From Enterocloster lavalensis (GTDB lineage: Bacteria > Bacillota > Clostridia > Lachnospirales > Lachnospiraceae): 64,000 nucleotides of DNA. The notes beneath the pieces are model-generated. The model was not told where the DNA came from. It was given only the letters and a program-made list of their open reading frames with translations, and made no database searches. Positions 53,820 to 60,552 of this stretch are shown in pieces. The position numbers and the translations under genes were made by a program. Numbering within the stretch: the first letter of the stretch is position 1; every line of letters begins with the position of its first letter. The stretch is from contig NZ_CABJCG010000012.1 of NCBI RefSeq assembly GCF_902364025.1, forward strand, positions 143,949-207,948. Direction: 5' to 3'.

Positions 53820-53951
53820 TCAGAGGGCGCCCTGGCAGTGATGAAAAGTTACGCCAATACGTCCGCTGCCGCAATACGATCCATAGGACCGACTGACGGC
53901 ACCGGACTGTCCATAACTCGCCCTGTTTGCCTTGCATAATTTGACGATCAT
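53820..53951 (-). CDS. 43-residue Ser/Gly/Tyr/Cys-rich peptide in its own transcription unit
   Basis: ATG at 53951 (or GTG 53954) has AAAGGAG upstream. The product starts MIVKLCKANRASYGQSG and continues with SRSYGSYCGSGRIG and FHHCQGAL, with three Cys and many Ser/Gly/Tyr residues. A promoter (TTGACA, TATACT) and a terminator bracket it closely, so it looks like a real unit rather than chance. The style recalls precursor peptides of modified natural products, but no maturation enzyme is adjacent. Function unknown. Confidence 0.5.
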   Translation of the reverse strand: MIVKLCKANRASYGQSGAVSRSYGSYCGSGRIGVTFHHCQGAL

Positions 53952-53984
53952 CACAAACGCTCTCCTTTCCGATTTCTTGCTCAT

Positions 53985-54014
53985 AGTATACACAAAAACT
54001 GCCTTCCTTGTCAA
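53985..54014 (-). promoter_or_regulatory. Promoter of the small-peptide unit
   Basis: Minus-strand TTGACA (54009-54014) and TATACT (53985-53990) have an 18-bp spacer. The -35 box begins four bases after the 3' end of tRNA-Ser. Confidence 0.65.
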
Positions 54015-54017
54015 TCA

Positions 54018-54105
54018 CGCAGATGGAAGGATTCGAACCTTCGGACCGGTTACCCGGTCAACTCCTTAGCGGGGAGCCGCAATCGGCCATCTCTGCCACA
54101 TCTGC
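54018..54105 (-). tRNA. tRNA-Ser (GCU)
   Basis: The minus strand folds with acceptor GCAGATG/CATCTGC, a D arm, an anticodon stem CTCC/GGAG with loop CCGCTAA (anticodon GCT), the long variable arm of serine tRNAs (GACCGGGTAACCGGTC) and the T loop GGTTCGAATCC. It is 88 nt with discriminator G. CCA is not encoded. Confidence 0.95.
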
Positions 54106-54109
54106 CCAG

Positions 54110-54193
54110 TGGAGAGGGGCGGACTTGAACCGCCAGAGTCCGTAGACACCAGATTTACAGTCTGGCCCGCTTCCAGTTACGGTTTACCTCTCC
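54110..54193 (-). tRNA. tRNA-Tyr (GUA)
   Basis: The minus strand has acceptor GGAGAGG/CCTCTCC with discriminator A, anticodon stem CCAGA/TCTGG with loop CTGTAAA (anticodon GTA), a long variable arm as expected for tyrosine tRNA, and T loop GGTTCAAGTCC. Four bases separate it from tRNA-Ser, so the two are cotranscribed. Confidence 0.95.
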
Positions 54194-54288
54194 GTTTTGC
54201 CTTGCATGTGTTTGTCATGAACGTAATATAGCATGGGGAGGTGTGCAGATTTGCGCTATTTTTAATTATTTTTAAAAAATATTCCGAT

Positions 54289-54317
54289 TTGACAGACGTG
54301 AGACAACGGATTAAACT
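54289..54317 (+). promoter_or_regulatory. NUDIX gene promoter
   Basis: TTGACA (54289-54294) and TAAACT (54312-54317) are 17 bp apart, 45 bp upstream of the start. Confidence 0.65.
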
Positions 54318-54361
54318 GAAGATATTACATTATGAATCGTTCACAAGGGAGGCTCTTGAAA

Positions 54362-54790
54362 ATGGTAAACGTAAATTTTTATGAAACAGTAAATGATCCG
54401 CTATTTAAGTTCGCGGTCATTATCGCCAAAACCGGTGGAAAATGGGTACTCTGCAAACACCGTGCCAGAACCACCTACGAGTTTCCGGGCGGACACAGAG
54501 AGCCCGGCGAACGTATTTTGGATACCGCCAAACGGGAATTATATGAAGAAACCGGGGCAACCGACTTTGGGATCACTCCGGTATGCGCATATTCCGTGAC
54601 GGACGGGGATCCTTTGAACGCCCGGGAAATCTTCGGAATGCTGTACTATGCCGACATAAAAACCTTTGAGGCGGAGCTCCACAGTGAAATTGAATCCATC
54701 CTCATCACAGAACATCTGGCCGATCATTGGACCTATCCGCTGATACAGCCGGAGCTGCTGGCGGAGGCTAAACGCAGAGGTTATCTATAA
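54362..54790 (+). CDS. NUDIX hydrolase
   Basis: The 142-residue protein has a complete Nudix box, GGHREPGERILDTAKRELYE followed by ETGA, with the metal-binding Glu residues. It hydrolyses a nucleoside diphosphate derivative such as an oxidised dNTP; the substrate is unknown. ATG at 54362 has GGGAGG nine bases upstream; ATG 54332 has none. Monocistronic. Confidence 0.9.
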   Translation: MVNVNFYETVNDPLFKFAVIIAKTGGKWVLCKHRARTTYEFPGGHREPGERILDTAKRELYEETGATDFGITPVCAYSVTDGDPLNAREIFGMLYYADIKTFEAELHSEIESILITEHLADHWTYPLIQPELLAEAKRRGYL

Positions 54791-54899
54791 TTCTGCCGCG
54801 TGTTCCATATCCGCCTGCAAAATTCCCGTTCCAACCAACTGCCCAGGTCCGTTTTCCATCTTCCGCTCCCTCCCCACAGCTGCTAAAATAAGTCGAATC

Positions 54900-55310
54900 C
54901 TACGAACACTTCACCGTCAACAAAACCTGTATATCCTCGAACTGTTCCGGCCCGGCGACCCGGTAGTGGATCCAGCCGCCGTCGCCGCAGGGATATTTGT
55001 GGTCGATCAGCTCCCGGGTATCGGCCCGGAGCTGCTCGTAGACGGATTTGTACTGCTGGTCCGAAAGGCGCAGCATCACAGTGAATCCGTTGTCCTCCGC
55101 AAACACATTGCACAAAAGTTTCCGCTTCTTCCGGTACGCCACGCCCCATCCATACTGGTTCCCATAAGGGAATACAATCTGCTGCTCCGTTTCAAAGGTT
55201 TTCCCCAGCCATTGATTCAGCAAAATAAACCGTTCGCCATTTTCGCCGCAATAATCCGCCATCGCTTCCAGGCTCGGCTTGATCTGTTTGTCGAGCATTC
55301 TCTCATACAT
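54900..55310 (-). CDS. DUF3788 protein
   Basis: The 136-residue soluble protein matches DUF3788 by pattern: KPSLEAMADYCGENGERF at the start, YGWGVAYRKKRKLLCNVFAEDNGFTVML in the middle and GGWIHYRV near the end. The family is small and uncharacterised and is often found near regulators in Clostridia. ATG at 55310 has GAGGAGGAG. It is divergent from the tetR unit across 190 bp that contain the TetR dyads. Confidence 0.75.
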   Translation of the reverse strand: MYERMLDKQIKPSLEAMADYCGENGERFILLNQWLGKTFETEQQIVFPYGNQYGWGVAYRKKRKLLCNVFAEDNGFTVMLRLSDQQYKSVYEQLRADTRELIDHKYPCGDGGWIHYRVAGPEQFEDIQVLLTVKCS

Positions 55311-55410
55311 CGCTTCTCCTCCTCTGCGGGTTTCGTCCTCATGAGCCCCAAAATCCCCGGCTTATGCCCTATTTTATCACAGAGACGCGTTCTGATTAAG
55401 CGTTTTATTT

Positions 55411-55477
55411 ATGAACGCGTTCATTTAATATTGACAAAACATCCTTCCGCGCATATACTATACATGAACACGTTCAT
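55411..55477 (+). promoter_or_regulatory. tetR promoter flanked by two palindromic operators
   Basis: ATGAACGCGTTCAT (55411-55424) is a perfect 14-bp palindrome, and ATGAACACGTTCAT (55464-55477) is a one-base variant. Between them lie TTGACA (55431-55436) and TATACT (55454-55459) at 17 bp. This is a textbook autorepressor layout. Confidence 0.85.
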
Positions 55478-55500
55478 TTATCAAATAAGAAGGTGATAGG

Positions 55501-56049
55501 ATGAGAAAAAAAGACGACACCTTGCGCGATACCCTGCTGGACTGCGCGCGCTGTGTGGCGGACGCCGAGGGCATCGAGGCGGTCAATATCCGCTCCATCG
55601 CCCGGAAGGCCGGGATTGCAACCGGAACCGTTTACAATTACTTTGCAAATAAAGACGAAATCCTTCTGGCGCTCACGGAAGCTTACTGGAAACAGGCGCT
55701 GGCCGAGCTGGGGGACGCCGTCACCTCCGATTCCTTCTGCGGCCAGCTGGAAGAAATATTCGCCTTTTTGAGGGACCGGATCGACCGCTCCGCCGGGCGG
55801 CTCATGGGCAGCCTGGTCAATGTGGAGGCGGCGGGCCTGGGCCGTATGGAATCCATGCAGGCGGCTCTGGAACAATCGCTGGTCCGGCGGATGGAGCTGG
55901 ACGGGCGGGTTCGAAGGGACGTCTGGAACGAAACCTTCACCAGGGAACAGTTCGCCCGATTTCTGATGATGAATCTGACCATGCTCCTGAGGATTCGGGC
56001 GCAGAATATTGATTTTTTAATAGAACTCGTCAAACGGACGCTTTATTAA
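55501..56049 (+). CDS. TetR/AcrR-family repressor
   Basis: The 182-residue protein has the N-terminal HTH AEGIEAVNIRSIARKAGIATG, then TVYNYFANKDEILLALTE, and an all-helical ligand domain. The twin operators upstream indicate autoregulation and control of the two membrane-protein genes that follow at short spacing. ATG at 55501 has AAGGTGAT. The inducer is unknown. Confidence 0.9.
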   Translation: MRKKDDTLRDTLLDCARCVADAEGIEAVNIRSIARKAGIATGTVYNYFANKDEILLALTEAYWKQALAELGDAVTSDSFCGQLEEIFAFLRDRIDRSAGRLMGSLVNVEAAGLGRMESMQAALEQSLVRRMELDGRVRRDVWNETFTREQFARFLMMNLTMLLRIRAQNIDFLIELVKRTLY

Positions 56050-56063
56050 AGGAAGGTGAATTC

Positions 56064-56747
56064 ATGACCGCACAGGCAATCGCCGAAACTGTTTTTGACA
56101 TTCTGTATCTCAGCTTCGCACTATTTTCAGGGCTTACCATGGCGGCAAAAGGCAGAAGCCCCATGGTGAGACGGGCGGGATGGATGGCCGCGCTTCTGGG
56201 CGCGGGCGACTCCTTCCATCTCGTGCCCCGCTCCTACGCCCTCTGGACCAACGGTTTGGAAGCAAACGCCGCAGCGTTGGGCTTTGGGAAATTTGTCACC
56301 TCCATCACCATGACCGTCTTTTACCTGATTCTTTATTATATCTGGCGGGACCGATACCAGATCCGTGGGCGGCGGGGCCTCACGGGAACCATGTGGCTGC
56401 TTTCCGCCCTGCGCATCGCCCTCTGCCTGCTCCCGCAAAACCAGTGGCTGGCCTACCGCCCGCCTCTTCTCCCGGGAATTTTGCGCAATGTCCCCTTTGC
56501 AATCATGGGGATCCTTGTGATCGTCATGTTTGCCCGGGAAGCCAAGGAACACAGCGACCCCGTTTTCCGTTTTATGCCCCTGGCCGTTGGTCTCTCCTTC
56601 GGCTTCTACCTGCCGGTGGTACTGTTCAGCGGAATCGTGCCGGTTGTGGGCGTGCTGATGATCCCAAAAACGCTGGCCTACGTCTGGATCGTCCGGATGT
56701 GTTGGCAGCTCTACCGGCAGCCCAACGGACGGCCGGCAACCATATGA
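56064..56747 (+). CDS. Seven-helix membrane protein of unknown function, TetR operon
   Basis: The 227-residue protein has about seven membrane helices, with FHLVPRSYALWTNG after helix 2 and conserved-looking charged loops. No known family was recognised. It starts 14 bp after tetR with AAGGAAGGTGA and overlaps the next gene region, so it is surely in the TetR operon. It is likely an integral membrane enzyme or transporter component. Confidence 0.7.
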   Translation: MTAQAIAETVFDILYLSFALFSGLTMAAKGRSPMVRRAGWMAALLGAGDSFHLVPRSYALWTNGLEANAAALGFGKFVTSITMTVFYLILYYIWRDRYQIRGRRGLTGTMWLLSALRIALCLLPQNQWLAYRPPLLPGILRNVPFAIMGILVIVMFAREAKEHSDPVFRFMPLAVGLSFGFYLPVVLFSGIVPVVGVLMIPKTLAYVWIVRMCWQLYRQPNGRPATI

Positions 56748-56761
56748 AAGGAAAAACCACA

Positions 56762-57175
56762 ATGATAAAACGCTATCTGAACACTGCTATACTGTACGCG
56801 ATTCTCGCCATGATCTTCGGAGTCTTTTACCGGGAATTCACGAAATTTAACCATTTTACGGGCAAGACCAATCTGTCCGTCATGCACACCCATTACTTTC
56901 TCCTCGGCATGTTTTTCTTCCTGTTTTTGATGCTGCTGGAACAAAACTTCGGCTTTTCCAGCCAGCCGAACACCGGTAAGCTCTTGGTCACCTACCAACT
57001 CGGCCTGAATATCACAGCCCTCGGCTTTTTGATGAGAGGGCTGACCCAGGTATGGGGAACCGCCCTAAGCCGCACAATGGACGCCTCGATCTCAGGAATC
57101 GCGGGGATCGGGCACATTCTCATGGGAGTGAGTTTGATCCTACTGCTGCTGAAAATCAAAAAACAAGTATCTTAA
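56762..57175 (+). CDS. DUF2871 membrane protein
   Basis: The 137-residue protein has four membrane helices. YREFTKFNHFTGKTNLSVMH, then THYFLLGMFFFLFLMLLEQ, and SGIAGIGHILMGVSLILL match DUF2871, a family of unknown function with several conserved His residues in or near helices, hinting at a metal or haem site. ATG at 56762 has AAAGGA nine bases upstream; ATG 56744 overlaps the previous stop. Last gene of the TetR operon, followed by a terminator. Confidence 0.8.
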   Translation: MIKRYLNTAILYAILAMIFGVFYREFTKFNHFTGKTNLSVMHTHYFLLGMFFFLFLMLLEQNFGFSSQPNTGKLLVTYQLGLNITALGFLMRGLTQVWGTALSRTMDASISGIAGIGHILMGVSLILLLLKIKKQVS

Positions 57176-57184
57176 CAACAGACT

Positions 57185-57240
57185 GCAGGCCCTAATCCGG
57201 TCCCACAAAATGGTCACCGGATCAGGGCCTGCTTTTATTT
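57185..57240. terminator. Strong terminator between the TetR operon and GNAT gene
   Basis: GCAGGCCCTAATCCGGT pairs with ACCGGATCAGGGCCTGC (one mismatch), followed by TTTTATTT on the plus strand. It serves both convergent transcripts. Confidence 0.85.
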
Positions 57241-57247
57241 TACCCGC

Positions 57248-57718
57248 TTATCCAATCAAATTTCCGTCCCACGCTCTCACCATAACGTCCTCGCCGTGGA
57301 TATCCTTCTCCCCGATAAACCGGAAGCCGTACTGTTCATACAGCCGGGTGGCCACATCATTTCCCTCGATCACACTGAGATAGACGTCTTTTTCCGGATA
57401 CTCCCGGGAGAGGCGTTCCAGCAGCGCTTCCAGCGCCGCCCTGCCGTATCCCCGGCCCTGAAACCGGGCGTCGATCAGCAGACGGTCCAGCCAGAGCCGC
57501 CCCTCGGGCGGGTACTCCTCCCGGAAAAATCCGTACATGGAAAATCCCACCGGCAGGTCCCCGTCATAGATTCCCACCGGCCGCCATCCGCCGTACTCCC
57601 CGGCTTCCTCCATACACTGGGCTACGGTCTCAATGTAGCCCTTCTGGCCGGGCAGCACGCCCAGACGCAGTATTTCCTCCCGATTTTGCGCTGTCACAGG
57701 TTCCAAATGCAGTCTCAT
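57248..57718 (-). CDS. GNAT-family N-acetyltransferase
   Basis: The 156-residue protein has the acetyl-CoA loop LLIDARFQGRGYGRAALEAL and VIEGNDVATRLYEQYGFRFIGE. The start (LEPVTAQNREEILRLGV) resembles the spermidine acetyltransferase BltD group. It acetylates an amine, possibly a polyamine. ATG at 57718 or TTG at 57721 fits the GGAG site. It lies 49 bp after prfH, so it may be the third gene of the rtcB-prfH transcript. Confidence 0.85.
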   Translation of the reverse strand: MRLHLEPVTAQNREEILRLGVLPGQKGYIETVAQCMEEAGEYGGWRPVGIYDGDLPVGFSMYGFFREEYPPEGRLWLDRLLIDARFQGRGYGRAALEALLERLSREYPEKDVYLSVIEGNDVATRLYEQYGFRFIGEKDIHGEDVMVRAWDGNLIG

Positions 57719-57767
57719 CAATGATCGTCTCCTTTTCCGATTCCATTTTCAATTCTGTTTCCCGGCC

Positions 57768-58355
57768 TCACCGCCGCCTCACAAACTCCCTGCCCTCGTA
57801 AATCCGCACCGGATTCCCCCGCTCCAGCCGGTTGTGCTCCATCCAGGCCAGCTCCTTCTCTCTGCGGGCGCACTGCAGGTCGCGGTCCGCCAGGATGTCG
57901 CACAGCCGGTTCAATGCAATCTGCTTATTCATGTGCTGGCTCCTGGCTTCCGTGGACACCACCGCGATGCCGGTAGGAATATGCACTACCCGCACGCCGG
58001 TCTCCACCTTGTTGACATTCTGGCCGCCCTTTCCGCCGCTGCGGAAGGTCTCGAAGCGCACCTGCATCTCCTTGCTGGTTCTGGGAACTTCTTCCATAAT
58101 GCTGACGTCGATGTACCAATTTTTCCGTTTATGCTCCGGCCGGAGCGGGCTTTTGCACACCCAAAGCACGCTGCCCTCCAGCCCGGACAAGTCCGCCTCC
58201 GCCTCCAGCACGACAGAGGAGAATCCTCCCCTGCGCCCTTTGACGCCGCTTATCATCTGAATACCTTCCACCTCCCGCCGCAGCGCCTGATAAAACAGCC
58301 CCACGGCCAGCTCGCACTCCTCCGGCCCCTGGCCGGAACTAATCTGTATTCTCAT
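57768..58355 (-). CDS. prfH: Peptide chain release factor homologue PrfH
   Basis: The 195-residue protein has the release-factor catalytic domain with GGQ in RSGGKGGQNVNKVETGVRVV, but lacks the stop-codon recognition domain 2 and domain 1. The start ISSGQGPEECELAVGLFYQA is characteristic of PrfH. PrfH is encoded next to a special RtcB ligase and, in studied systems, releases peptides from ribosomes damaged at the decoding centre, allowing 16S rRNA to be religated. ATG at 58355 has AGGTGG; it sits 10 bp from the rtcB stop. The basic C-terminus is complete. Confidence 0.92.
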   Translation of the reverse strand: MRIQISSGQGPEECELAVGLFYQALRREVEGIQMISGVKGRRGGFSSVVLEAEADLSGLEGSVLWVCKSPLRPEHKRKNWYIDVSIMEEVPRTSKEMQVRFETFRSGGKGGQNVNKVETGVRVVHIPTGIAVVSTEARSQHMNKQIALNRLCDILADRDLQCARREKELAWMEHNRLERGNPVRIYEGREFVRRR

Positions 58356-58364
58356 ATCCGCCAC

Positions 58365-59438
58365 CTACCCTTTGAACGTAATCAGCGGACGCAGGGTGGC
58401 GACCACGCGGATGAGGCCGTATTCCAGCAGGGAATCGATCACCTGCTCCACGTTTTTGTATGCCTCGGGCGCTTCCGCAAACAGCAGGTTGGTGTCGTGA
58501 CAGACCACATGGCTCTTATATTTGGTGCTGCGGATGGAATTGCGGTCGTATTTCTGGTCGATACGGCTTTTGCAAATGCTTCTGGCCCATTTCCGGCCCG
58601 CGCCGTGGGAGACGGAGTCCAGGGAAAACGCCGTGTCCTCCCCGGGCATGCAGACATAGGTCAGGCTGCCCCGGGACCCGGGGATCACCACCGGCCCCTG
58701 TTTGGTGGACACGCTGCCCTTGCGGTGAAGCCAGCCCTCGGGCCGCCGCTCCACGTAATTGTGGCAGCTCTGAACCACCGGTACCACGGTGTCGTCCACC
58801 CCCAGATAATCCAGCAGCTTTTCAGCCACCGCCAGCCGGTTCCGGTCCGCCCACAAAAGGGCCCGGTCGTGCTCCGAACGATAAGCCAGAGCCTGCTCAG
58901 AGTCTTCCCGGATCCCCCCGGGATTATAAAACCGGGAGAGAATATCCTGGCCGTAGCCCCGGGAGCCGGAGTGCACCAGAAGGAATACCTGGCCGTCCAT
59001 CAGCCCCAGCGCCTGGGCCATTTCCGGGTCCGGGGCATTTTCCAGGCACTGAAACTCCGCAAAGTGATTGCCGGAACCTATGGTGCCGAAGTCCCGGATC
59101 GGGCACTCCTCCCCGTAGGGATTCCCGCTGGGGATATCGGACAGCTCCCGGATGGAATTCAGCCGGGTCACGCACCGCTCCACCTTGAAGCGTCCCCGGC
59201 GGACGCCGGTGGAAAACAGGCTCATGCCGCAGCCGATGTCGTTTCCAATCAGGTGGGGATAAAACAGGCCCTGGCTCAAAACCGCCATGCCCACCGGGGT
59301 TTTTCCAGGATGGAGGTCCGGCAGGCCCACGGTTTTCACCACTCCGGGGAGGCGGCTCACGCCCGCCAGCTGGTCCTTGGCCGCCTGCTCCACCCAGTTT
59401 TTATGGTTGCTGATCAATATTAAATTTTCTTTCTCCAA
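58365..59438 (-). CDS. rtcB: RtcB-family RNA ligase (PrfH-associated)
   Basis: The 357-residue GTP- and Mn-dependent ligase joins 2',3'-cyclic phosphate or 3'-phosphate RNA ends to 5'-OH ends. Metal and guanylylation residues appear in VGLPDLHPGKTPVGMA, LIGNDIGCGMSLF, IGSGNHFAEFQ, HSGSRGYGQ, SCHNYVER and SVSHGAGRKWAR (the last carries the guanylylated His). It is shorter than housekeeping RtcB, as are the PrfH-linked forms. TTG at 59438 is chosen because AAGGAG lies eight bases upstream. A promoter, 12-codon leader ORF and terminator precede it. Confidence 0.92.
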   Translation of the reverse strand: MEKENLILISNHKNWVEQAAKDQLAGVSRLPGVVKTVGLPDLHPGKTPVGMAVLSQGLFYPHLIGNDIGCGMSLFSTGVRRGRFKVERCVTRLNSIRELSDIPSGNPYGEECPIRDFGTIGSGNHFAEFQCLENAPDPEMAQALGLMDGQVFLLVHSGSRGYGQDILSRFYNPGGIREDSEQALAYRSEHDRALLWADRNRLAVAEKLLDYLGVDDTVVPVVQSCHNYVERRPEGWLHRKGSVSTKQGPVVIPGSRGSLTYVCMPGEDTAFSLDSVSHGAGRKWARSICKSRIDQKYDRNSIRSTKYKSHVVCHDTNLLFAEAPEAYKNVEQVIDSLLEYGLIRVVATLRPLITFKG

Positions 59439-59495
59439 ATCAAGTTCTCCTTCATAAGTCTCAGGGCCAGGTCCATTTCCCGAAAAAAAGGGTAC

Positions 59496-59520
59496 AAAAA
59501 AACACGACAACGAGCCGTGT
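59496..59520 (-). terminator. Intrinsic terminator between leader ORF and rtcB
   Basis: ACACGGC pairs with GTCGTGT (one G-U) around a five-base loop and is followed by seven T. It lies 45 bp after the leader ORF and 57 bp before rtcB, so most transcripts should stop here unless prevented. Confidence 0.75.
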
Positions 59521-59564
59521 GCGAAAAAAGCCTTCTACACCTGTCCCTGTCAAAATTTACGTGG

Positions 59565-59603
59565 TTATTGAATTTTTACCTCTCTTTTACCGTTTGCCAA
59601 CAT
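59565..59603 (-). CDS. 12-codon leader ORF (MLANGKREVKIQ) upstream of rtcB-prfH
   Basis: ATG at 59603 has AAAAGGAG eight bases upstream, one of the best sites in the region. The ORF ends after 12 residues at TAA (59565-59567). It lies between the promoter and the terminator ahead of rtcB. Its 5' side contains the hairpin GAAGGAC/GTCCTTC (59625-59642) close to the ribosome site. A leader-peptide attenuator is the natural reading; a reporter would be needed to prove translation. Confidence 0.55.
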   Translation of the reverse strand: MLANGKREVKIQ

Positions 59604-59657
59604 AACAACCACTCCTTTTCTTATGAAGGACTCGGGTCCTTCTTGATCTACGGTTTA

Positions 59658-59686
59658 CTATATACGGAAAATGGGGAAATGTCAAT
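59658..59686 (-). promoter_or_regulatory. rtcB-prfH promoter
   Basis: The minus strand has perfect TTGACA (59681-59686) and TATAGT (59658-59663) with a 17-bp spacer. There is no sigma-54 site here, unlike the E. coli rtcBA operon. Confidence 0.8.
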
Positions 59687-59819
59687 CCTTAAATTGCTTG
59701 AGTATGGTGAATTTGGGCAAAGGCGCGCAGCAGCTTCGCTTGCGGAGCATTATTTTCAGGGCGGCAACAGCGGCCCTTGCCCGGGATTGCGTGCAGCGTT
59801 GTTATTCCTGTTGATACGG

Positions 59820-60515
59820 TCAGCTCTGTAATATTCCATAAAGATATTCCAGCAACTCTCCCTTTTTCAAAGGTTCTGTATGGCTTAAAACACAAAACTC
59901 GCAATTTGTATCCTCTATCATCATTATTAGTTTTTTTAACTTACGATGATCCATAAATCCCCCATTGAAAAAATCCTCGCTTGTCGAATCTCCTAAAAAG
60001 AGAACCTTTTCTTCCGGCACATAAATACATACCGCATCTTCTGAATGAGGGGATACTGTTTGAAATATTTTAGCAGTCAATCCGCCCAGATTTAATATAA
60101 TCTCCTCCCTGAATTCGATGTCTGATAAAACAATATTCAACGATTGCTTATTATGATATTCCCTTTTAAAACAGGGATCCGCCGTTTTCAGTTTATCTAT
60201 ATACTGCAAATCAACTGCTTTTTGTTGCTCCTTTCGCAAAAATTCATTTGTCCGGCAGCAGGCTATACTCGCGCCTTGAATCTGGTGCATTCCAAATGTA
60301 TGGTCATAATGCCAATGGGTAATCGCTGTAAAGTCAGGCTTTTTTAATCCCGATTGGTTTAAATGTTCATAAAAATCATTCACATGATTGTCAGAATATC
60401 CGGCATCAATGGCTAATGACATCCTGCTTCCTTTTAAGTACGCAAGCATCGGACGATCCACTTCCGGTTGATGTGGGTCATAATAAATGTTATCGGTTAA
60501 TTTTTTTAATCTCAT
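59820..60515 (-). CDS. Metallo-beta-lactamase fold hydrolase, AT-rich gene
   Basis: The 231-residue protein has the zinc motif ITHWHYDHTFGMH, later ligands in TVSPHSEDAV and LFLGDSTSEDFF, and a final VLSHTEPL, complete for a two-metal site. The gene is clearly more AT-rich than its neighbours, with many TTT, AAA and ATT codons, suggesting acquisition from a lower-GC relative. ATG at 60515 has AAAGG. It follows MATE gene 3 by 37 bp and may be cotranscribed. Substrate unknown. Confidence 0.85.
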   Translation of the reverse strand: MRLKKLTDNIYYDPHQPEVDRPMLAYLKGSRMSLAIDAGYSDNHVNDFYEHLNQSGLKKPDFTAITHWHYDHTFGMHQIQGASIACCRTNEFLRKEQQKAVDLQYIDKLKTADPCFKREYHNKQSLNIVLSDIEFREEIILNLGGLTAKIFQTVSPHSEDAVCIYVPEEKVLFLGDSTSEDFFNGGFMDHRKLKKLIMMIEDTNCEFCVLSHTEPLKKGELLEYLYGILQS

Positions 60516-60552
60516 TCTTTATACCTTTCATAAATTGTGCGTTTCGTTCTCA

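Noticed and set aside
53781-54193. Integration site of a mobile element at the tRNA genes
   Set aside because: No integrase, excision genes or direct repeat of a tRNA 3' end were found on either side.
57834-59423. A 529-codon frame antisense to rtcB and prfH
   Set aside because: It lies wholly opposite two well-supported genes, is His/Gln/Pro-rich as expected for a GC-rich shadow frame, and has no plausible start signal.
58365-59510. Longer rtcB start at TTG 59510
   Set aside because: That start falls in the T-run of the leader terminator and has no RBS. TTG 59438 has AAGGAG at eight bases and fits the family N-terminus.
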